From NCBI RefSeq assembly GCF_018446385.1, contig NC_056001.1:107238436-107302435 (forward strand): a stretch of 64,000 bases of DNA. Direction: 5' to 3'. Made by a program: the position numbers and the translations under genes. Under the pieces are notes generated by a model. The model was not told the origin of the DNA. It did no database searches and was given only the letters and a program-made list of their open reading frames with translations. This DNA comes from Zingiber officinale. Its lineage: Eukaryota > Streptophyta > Magnoliopsida > Zingiberales > Zingiberaceae. This document shows, piece after piece, positions 58,528 to 64,000 of the stretch (the stretch's first letter is position 1; every line of letters starts with the position of its first letter).

Positions 58528-58749
58528 GTTTGTTTTTTAATTTTTTTTATTTTTTAATATTTTAAATTAAAAAAATCAATTAAAAAAATTAACATTTCCT
58601 TATATAAATTTCTAATACATTAATATATCCTCTCAACATATTACAATACTCAATAAATACTTAAATTAATTTTATTTTAATTTTTTTTTTAAAACCAAAC
58701 ACTATAATCTAATTGGGAAACCTGAACTCCAGAAGTAAAATCTAAAAAA

Positions 58750-59015
58750 CAAAATAGATTTGATACTATAACTTAAAGCCTGAACCCTAGAGGTAAAATC
58801 TAAAAAAAAATAGTTTTGATACTATAACCCAAAGCCTGAACCCTAAATAGCTTTGATACTATAACCCAAAGCCTGAACCCTAAATAGCTTTGATACTATA
58901 ACTCAAAGCCTGAACCTTAAATAGCTTTGATATTATAACCCAAAGTCTGAACCCTAAAGATAAAATAAAAAAATAGCTTTGATACTATAACTCAAAGCCT
59001 GAACCCTAAAAAATA
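58750..59015 (+). repeat. 37-bp minisatellite
   Basis: Six to seven units of TGATACTATAACCCAAAGCC followed by TGAACCCTAAATAGCTT. Some units have extra AAAATAAAA spacers. Three central units are exactly 37 bp apart and almost identical. Confidence 0.92.
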
Positions 59016-59103
59016 AAATTTTAAAAATTATTTTAATTATTTTTTAATTCAAAAATTTAAAAAAAAATTAAAATAAAGCGCATCGGTTTTCAAACTGTCT
59101 TGT

Positions 59104-59106
<3 letters not shown>

Positions 59107-59184
<78 letters not shown>
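59107..59184. repeat. AT microsatellite (about 78 bp)
   Basis: Uninterrupted alternating AT. Confidence 0.97.
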
Positions 59185-59187
<3 letters not shown>

Positions 59188-59189
59188 AA

Positions 59190-60200
59190 AAAATTTATTT
59201 GCACGCATGATCATTTGAGAAGAAGCCTTTTGCATGATAAGATTCGGAGTGAAAAAGCTAAAATAAAGTTTACCTTTCTTTATTATACTTTTCTTAAAAA
59301 AATAAAATGTAAAAAAAAGACAGACGCTTCTTTTATTGGAATCGATAGGAGAATATTTTTTTTCCATTAAAAAAATTTATTTAGCAATTATAATTCCATA
59401 TCTATTATAATAACAGTTATGTTATAATGATTCATAATTATTATAATACAATATTATTATATTTATATTATAAACTTAATTACTATAAGAATAATAAAAA
59501 TATATTATTATGATAATAAATAAAAAGTTTCACTGTTTGAATAAAAAGACATATATGATATTTAAATTCTTGTCAAAACAAAAATTGACGGGTTGCATTA
59601 TATCGCTGGACTCCACGCAGAGAGGAAGAAACCAACAACTGCTCTCTTATCCCTTCTCCCTCCATAATTCATCTCCCCCGTCAAGCATGCACGCGGCCAC
59701 GCCCACTGCCTCTTAATTCTTCTCCAATTTTTCCTTTTTTTTTTTGTCTGTGTGCCCTACAAAACTGTGCTAAGGATGCAACCCTAATTCCGGGGCACCA
59801 ACCCCACTGAATGCCCCAAACCACTGCCAATCAAGTTGCCAATCCCTAATTATAGTCATATATATATCCCCTAGCTCCTCAGACATGGCCAGTTAGTGCA
59901 GGAAGAAGCGACACGATAGGGCGTGCCACAATTAATTTAATTGCATGGTCAAATATTTCAAAGAATTAAGAATGCTTAGATCGACGCCAAGCTTGGACCC
60001 TGGTAGATACTCGCCGCATGCAGCGTTGGTGAGAAGGCAAAGGTTGCCGCTGACGCAGAGCATAGCTATCAGATTCATAAATTTACATATGAATACTCAT
60101 GTGGCGGGTGACTCTAAAATTAACATAAGGTCAAGTATTGATGGTTAAAAGTTAAGAATATAATTGCGGTCCAAATCGAAGGATACATACCTAAATTGAT
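59190..60200. other. AT-rich intergenic DNA
   Basis: 59580-59960 is less AT-rich, with a TATA-like ATATATATCCCCTA (about 59858). No gene is supported. Confidence 0.4.
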
Positions 60201-60251
60201 CATCTGACTGGCTCTAGGTCGATCGGATCCCATAGACTCAGTTCTTTCATT

Positions 60252-60556
60252 GTTCTCAAGCAAACCTTCTCGTCTACTATCGATTGGTTCTATGCCAGTT
60301 GAATCTTACGAGTTTAGTCCCCTCACTGTTCTCAAGCAAAGCTTCCTGTCTACTCCCGACCAGTTCTACGTCGGTCGAATCTTATGGGCTCAATTCCCTC
60401 ACTGCTCTCAAGCAAAGCTTCTCGGCTATTGCCAGTTGATTCCATGCTGGTCGAACCCTAAGGGCTCAGTCTCCACATTGCTCTTGAGTACAACTTCCCA
60501 TCTACTCTTGGCCGGTTATATGCCGGTCGGACCCTAAGGGCTTAGTCCCCTCACTG
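60252..60556 (+). repeat. 76-bp tandem array, four units
   Basis: Units run from GTTCTCAAGCAAAGCTTCTC to TTAGTCCCCTCACT. The array lies directly upstream of, or inside the U3 of, the Tat LTR that follows. Confidence 0.88.
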
Positions 60557-61187
60557 CTCTCGGTCGACACAATACCGATCTAACCCCCTTCCATTGCGAA
60601 GCTTCCATTCTATGCTCACCTGACACAAAATACCAAGCGGACTATTGTTAGGAGACAACATTATCAGAGAATCGCGACCACTTGTCAAAGTAACAACTGT
60701 TATTCAGGGAATATTCGAAGGTTCTGTCATGTGCATGAAGCAGAACCTTCCTTCACCCAATGGAAGTTTACCGTACATCCTCTATCATCTGACATACTAT
60801 GATGCTCGACATTCTATGAAGCCTGATGATTACGGATGTTATAAAGGTAGTATAAAAAGGAAAGTCCTCTCCAATAGCCAGGTATGCTCTTAGGCGCATA
60901 AACTCACTCATATACACGCATCCCTTCAATTCTTTCATACTTTTCCGTTGGGCTTCTTTCTAATTTGAATATCGAAGGGCCTGCGCTAGGAACTTTTTTC
61001 CTGATTCTCACTCTAACGCTCCTGGATGCTTGGTCTACAGTGTTTGCAGGTTCGTGAATATCGAATTTAGCAATCACCCCCTCTTTTCCTGGCTAGTCCT
61101 AGGCCCGGATCTTCTCCCCGTCAACGTTCTAGCTCCCATCACCGACATCTCCATCCAACTGATCAGCTTCCGAACGAGATTAATTAA
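60557..61187 (+). repeat. Tat-type 5' LTR, promoter and U5 part
   Basis: ACAACATTATCAGAGAATCG (60655) and the following 400 bp match the left Tat LTR. TATAAAAAGG is at 60851 and ATCGAAGGGCC near 60970. If the 76-bp array belongs to U3, the LTR starts near 60200. It ends next to the primer-site region near 61187. Confidence 0.72.
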
Positions 61188-62853
61188 TTTGGCATTGTCT
61201 ATGGGAACACATTCACTTGCTCCGGAATGAGCAGATGGACGACACCGATAGAATCAACATCACCATGACACCCGAGGAATATGAGCTATTCAAGGAGGCC
61301 AAGATATCAGCAACCTTAGAAAAATAGACTACGGATTCTGACCAGTGCCGGGTACCTATGATCTTGAAAGACGAGCCCTCCACCTCTAATGGAAGGTCCA
61401 AGAGGAAGCAGTCATGTGATTTCCCCCGAGCATTGTCTCAAACCCTGGGAGATGATGGCACCAAAATAGAGCAATCGCAAGCTTCTTCGGTCGGGAATTC
61501 GCCCTCGAGAGACCCAAAGAAGGGAAAAGCCCAGGTAGTTCAGGAGACATCTGAACAACTCAGCATGTTTTTTTCTCAAGAGATGTTACATGAGAAGCTG
61601 CTAAGGGATTATAAGCTCGCATCTATTAGAGAATATGGAGGTAGTAATGACCCAGAAGATCACCTCTGAAAATTATAGAACGTTGCTCTATTGCATTAGT
61701 ACAGTGATGTAATAAAATGTTGAGTGTTTCTGAACACTCTCTCTGATTTAGCACAAAGATGGTTCGACAAGCTGTCGATCGGATCTATTACTTGTTTCAA
61801 AGAATTTAAAATATTTTTTTGCACCACTTTGTCAGCAGCAGGAGATACCAGAAGACTAATCATAGTCTATTTGTACTTAAACAAGGAACTACAGAGTTCT
61901 TGAGAGAGTACATTAAGCGTTTCAACTAGGTGGCTTTGGATATCCTATCCGCCACCTCTGATATATTAATAAGTGTCTTCTCTCAAGGCTTGTTAGAGGG
62001 AGATTTTTTTTTTCTGAGCCCTCATTCGAAAGCCCGCACAAGATTTTGATGAATAACTAGGGAAAACGATCAAATATATTAATATGGAGGAAGCTTAAGT
62101 CACCCGAAAGAAGAAAGTCAAAGCCCACGCTCCGACCGATCGAGTAGAGAGGAAGCCACCACTGCCTCCTGTTTAGCCTAAAGATCCCTGGCCGAATCTC
62201 CCTTTGTTTCGAGAAGCAGGGGTGGCACAGTGAGTTGAGGCTGTTTGGGTTCCTATCGACCGACCTTCCCCATAGGAAGTCCGATACTGCACTTATCACC
62301 GGTCTCACACTCATGAAACAAGGAACTGCTTCCAGTTCTCTCGGAATTCTCACTGAGCAGCAGAATTAAGCCTGCCCCTACTTAAAATCGCGCCCCATCT
62401 TCTGCAGCAATAGGCCAATAGCTCCAACTTCTCCACGTGATCGACTAATCCACCTCTGGGGAAGGAGTAGTCAGATGGCCCGTCTGACGATAGAGGAAAG
62501 GAAATGAGGGGGACCCATGAGGAGGAGAACCGAGGAAATGCTGTCATTTGTGACATTATGTAGCCGAACCCTCTATTCAGTAGAAAAGCTATGTAAGACC
62601 AGTCAGAGATGTAACTAAGCTAGTATCCCAAGGAGACGGGCTGCACAAAATCTTCAAGAAACTTATGTCCAACGAGTACTGTCTCTGAAGGGGTCAATGG
62701 TGAGAAGATGGATCGCCCATGTAGTGTGAATTAATTCCAACCTTACCATAATTAAAGAACATTCTCTATCTGTGTTAATCTTTACCTAACGGTCATATTC
62801 TAGACTCTCGTCCCAATATGAGTTATAATTGAGTAGGGCTCTCACGTCTCAAC
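61188..62853 (+). mobile_element. Tat-type element interior: primer site, gag remnant, satellite unit (fossil)
   Basis: TTGGCATTGTCTATGGGAAC (61189-61208) is a worn form of the leader sequence TTGGCGCCGTCTGTGGGAAC common behind Tat 5' LTRs. Gag-like coding follows (about 61227-62400), with EYELFKEAKISAT near the start and EYGGSNDPEDHL, the DP-DHL signature of Tat/Athila gag. No pol is visible. A diverged copy of the 49/70-bp satellite unit (CTAGACTCTCGTCCCAATAT, then GAGTTATAATTGAG) lies at 62795-62853, right before the LTR-like insertion. Decayed, with many breaks. Confidence 0.72.
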
Positions 62854-64000
62854 TATTAGAGTGTATACTAAAAGCCTAACTTTTGTGTAAACATTTATTT
62901 TATAAATAAAAAATCACATTGGTCAAATGTCTACATTTATATACTAAGTGTAGTTGTTCAATTAATTTATATTGTAGATAACATGGTGTATGATGTCATA
63001 CACAGAAGATCATGTTATCAATTCCTTATAAATTATAAACAGTAGCTCACGACTAAGATGGAAAGGAACAAATCATTGGAATAGTCGTAGTGTAATTTGG
63101 TATTAGTTTATCTTAACTATAAAATTACACTAGTACACTCAAAGTGTATTGAGCTGGACCATTTAAGGTAAGTTCTTTTTATATTGACTGCATAAAAGAA
63201 CAAGACATTTGTTATTATGGAAGTGTGTGCTCTTAATCCTGATATAATAACAAGCACATATATCTAATATTTATTTCTTTGACTTATCAAATGGTGCGAT
63301 TTAGTTCGATAAATCAATATGCCCGATAAGTTGGGAAATGATATTATTTATAGTGTGTGTTGTTGATTGTAGAAGGAAACTGTGTCCTAGTAATCTAGGT
63401 TGATGATGCCCCCAAGAGGAGCTCATAAGGATTGTCATGAAAACCCTGCAGGTGGACTTAGTCCGACATGACGATAAGGTTGAGTGATACTACTCTTGGA
63501 GTTAGATATTAATTAAGTGAGTTGTCAGTAACTCATTTAATTAGTGGACATTCTATATCTTAAACACAGGGAGACTAACACACTTATGATAAGAAGGAGC
63601 CCAAAATATAATTTGAGATTGGTGCGGTAGTTCAATAATAATTCTTTAGTGGTATGAATTATTATTGATGAAATTAAGTTGGGTGTTCGGGGTGAACACG
63701 GGAAGCCTAATTTCATCGGGAGACCAAAACCAATTCCTCCTCTCAGTCCCTATCGTAGCCTCTTATTTATAAAGTATTATACCCACCTATACCCACCTTC
63801 TTACCCACCTTAAGGTGGCCGGCCAAGCCTAGCTTGGAGCCCAAGTTAGGGCCCACCAAACCAAGGTGGGTTGGTTACATTAGGTGACCGACCATAGCTT
63901 GAACCCAAGCTTGGTGTGGCTGGCCACAATGAATTAAAAGGTTTTTTTTTTTAAATCTTTATTATGTGAAAGCCATGGTTTTAAAAGAGAGTTTAAAATT
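62854..64000 (+). mobile_element. LTR-like long repeat, right copy
   Basis: Starts TATTAGAGTGTATACTAAAA (the left copy has TGTTGGAGTG) and runs off the window. TATA-like CTTATTTATAAAG is near 63760-63772. No polypurine tract precedes it, so this is a 5' or solo LTR edge. It is inverted relative to the copy at 1-1152. Confidence 0.7.

Noticed and set aside
59068-59367. 99-codon frame with Ile-Tyr repeats
   Set aside because: Translation through an AT microsatellite.

Overview
The window looks like nuclear DNA of a flowering plant, most likely a monocot. GC-rich coding exons sit in AT-rich intergenic DNA, spliced genes have short plant-type introns, and the repeats are Ty3/gypsy Tat-type and Ty1/copia Sirevirus-like elements, PIF/Harbinger and Tourist-like elements and foldbacks. 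A non-grass monocot is my guess; the species is not determined. All calls come from reading the sequence by eye. Exon joins were checked for splice sites and reading frame, but no alignment was run.

Five host genes are supported. (1) An IBH1/AIF-type atypical HLH protein at 13395-13835 (+). (2) A complete five-exon CYP72A cytochrome P450 at 14165-16080 (-), convergent with the HLH gene. (3) A three-exon 60S acidic ribosomal protein P2 gene at 24360-24985 (+). (4) A two-exon 2OG/Fe(II) dioxygenase-like gene at 29211-30808 (-). (5) A nine-exon GH3 beta-glucan exohydrolase gene at 50879-53663 (+), followed by a single-exon gene for a 170-residue Cys-rich protein of unknown function at 54150-54662 (+), which makes six coding loci in all. 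They look like ordinary, independently regulated genes with no cluster logic, although HLH/P450 and GH3/Cys-rich are close neighbours.

Layout. 1-7428: an LTR-like insertion joined to the 3' half of a Tat-type element that carries antisense ORFs and two large tandem arrays. 7429-13394: AT-rich DNA with small repeats, a GC-rich island without a supported gene, a Tourist-like MITE and a duplicated segment upstream of the HLH gene. 13395-16300: HLH and P450. 16450-17975: a Tat 3' remnant. 18397-22383: a PIF/Harbinger transposon with both genes and a related MITE inside it. 22390-24230: a GC-rich unclassified repeat. 24240-24985: P2. 26376-28140: a 72-bp triplication and a large foldback. 29211-30808: the dioxygenase-like gene. 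31739-35854: a gag-only copia element. 36010-46860: a Tat LTR region split by a 9.36-kb Sirevirus-like copia. 46900-48950: repeats, a MITE and a foldback with a GC-rich minisatellite. 50150-54662: GH3 and the Cys-rich gene. 54700-60200: AT-rich DNA with gene-like scraps, TA microsatellites, a 590-bp duplication, a perfect 57-bp hairpin and a 37-bp array. 60250-62853: a Tat 5' LTR, primer-binding site and gag remnant. 62854-64000: a second copy, inverted relative to the first, of the LTR-like repeat at position 1.

The most unusual signals are structural rather than new gene systems. They are tandem arrays inside retroelements whose units keep small hairpins through paired changes, a Harbinger carrying a MITE with matching termini, a gag-only copia beside a pol-bearing relative, and a perfect GC-rich palindrome in AT-rich DNA. 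I did not find convincing evidence for a wholly new biological system.
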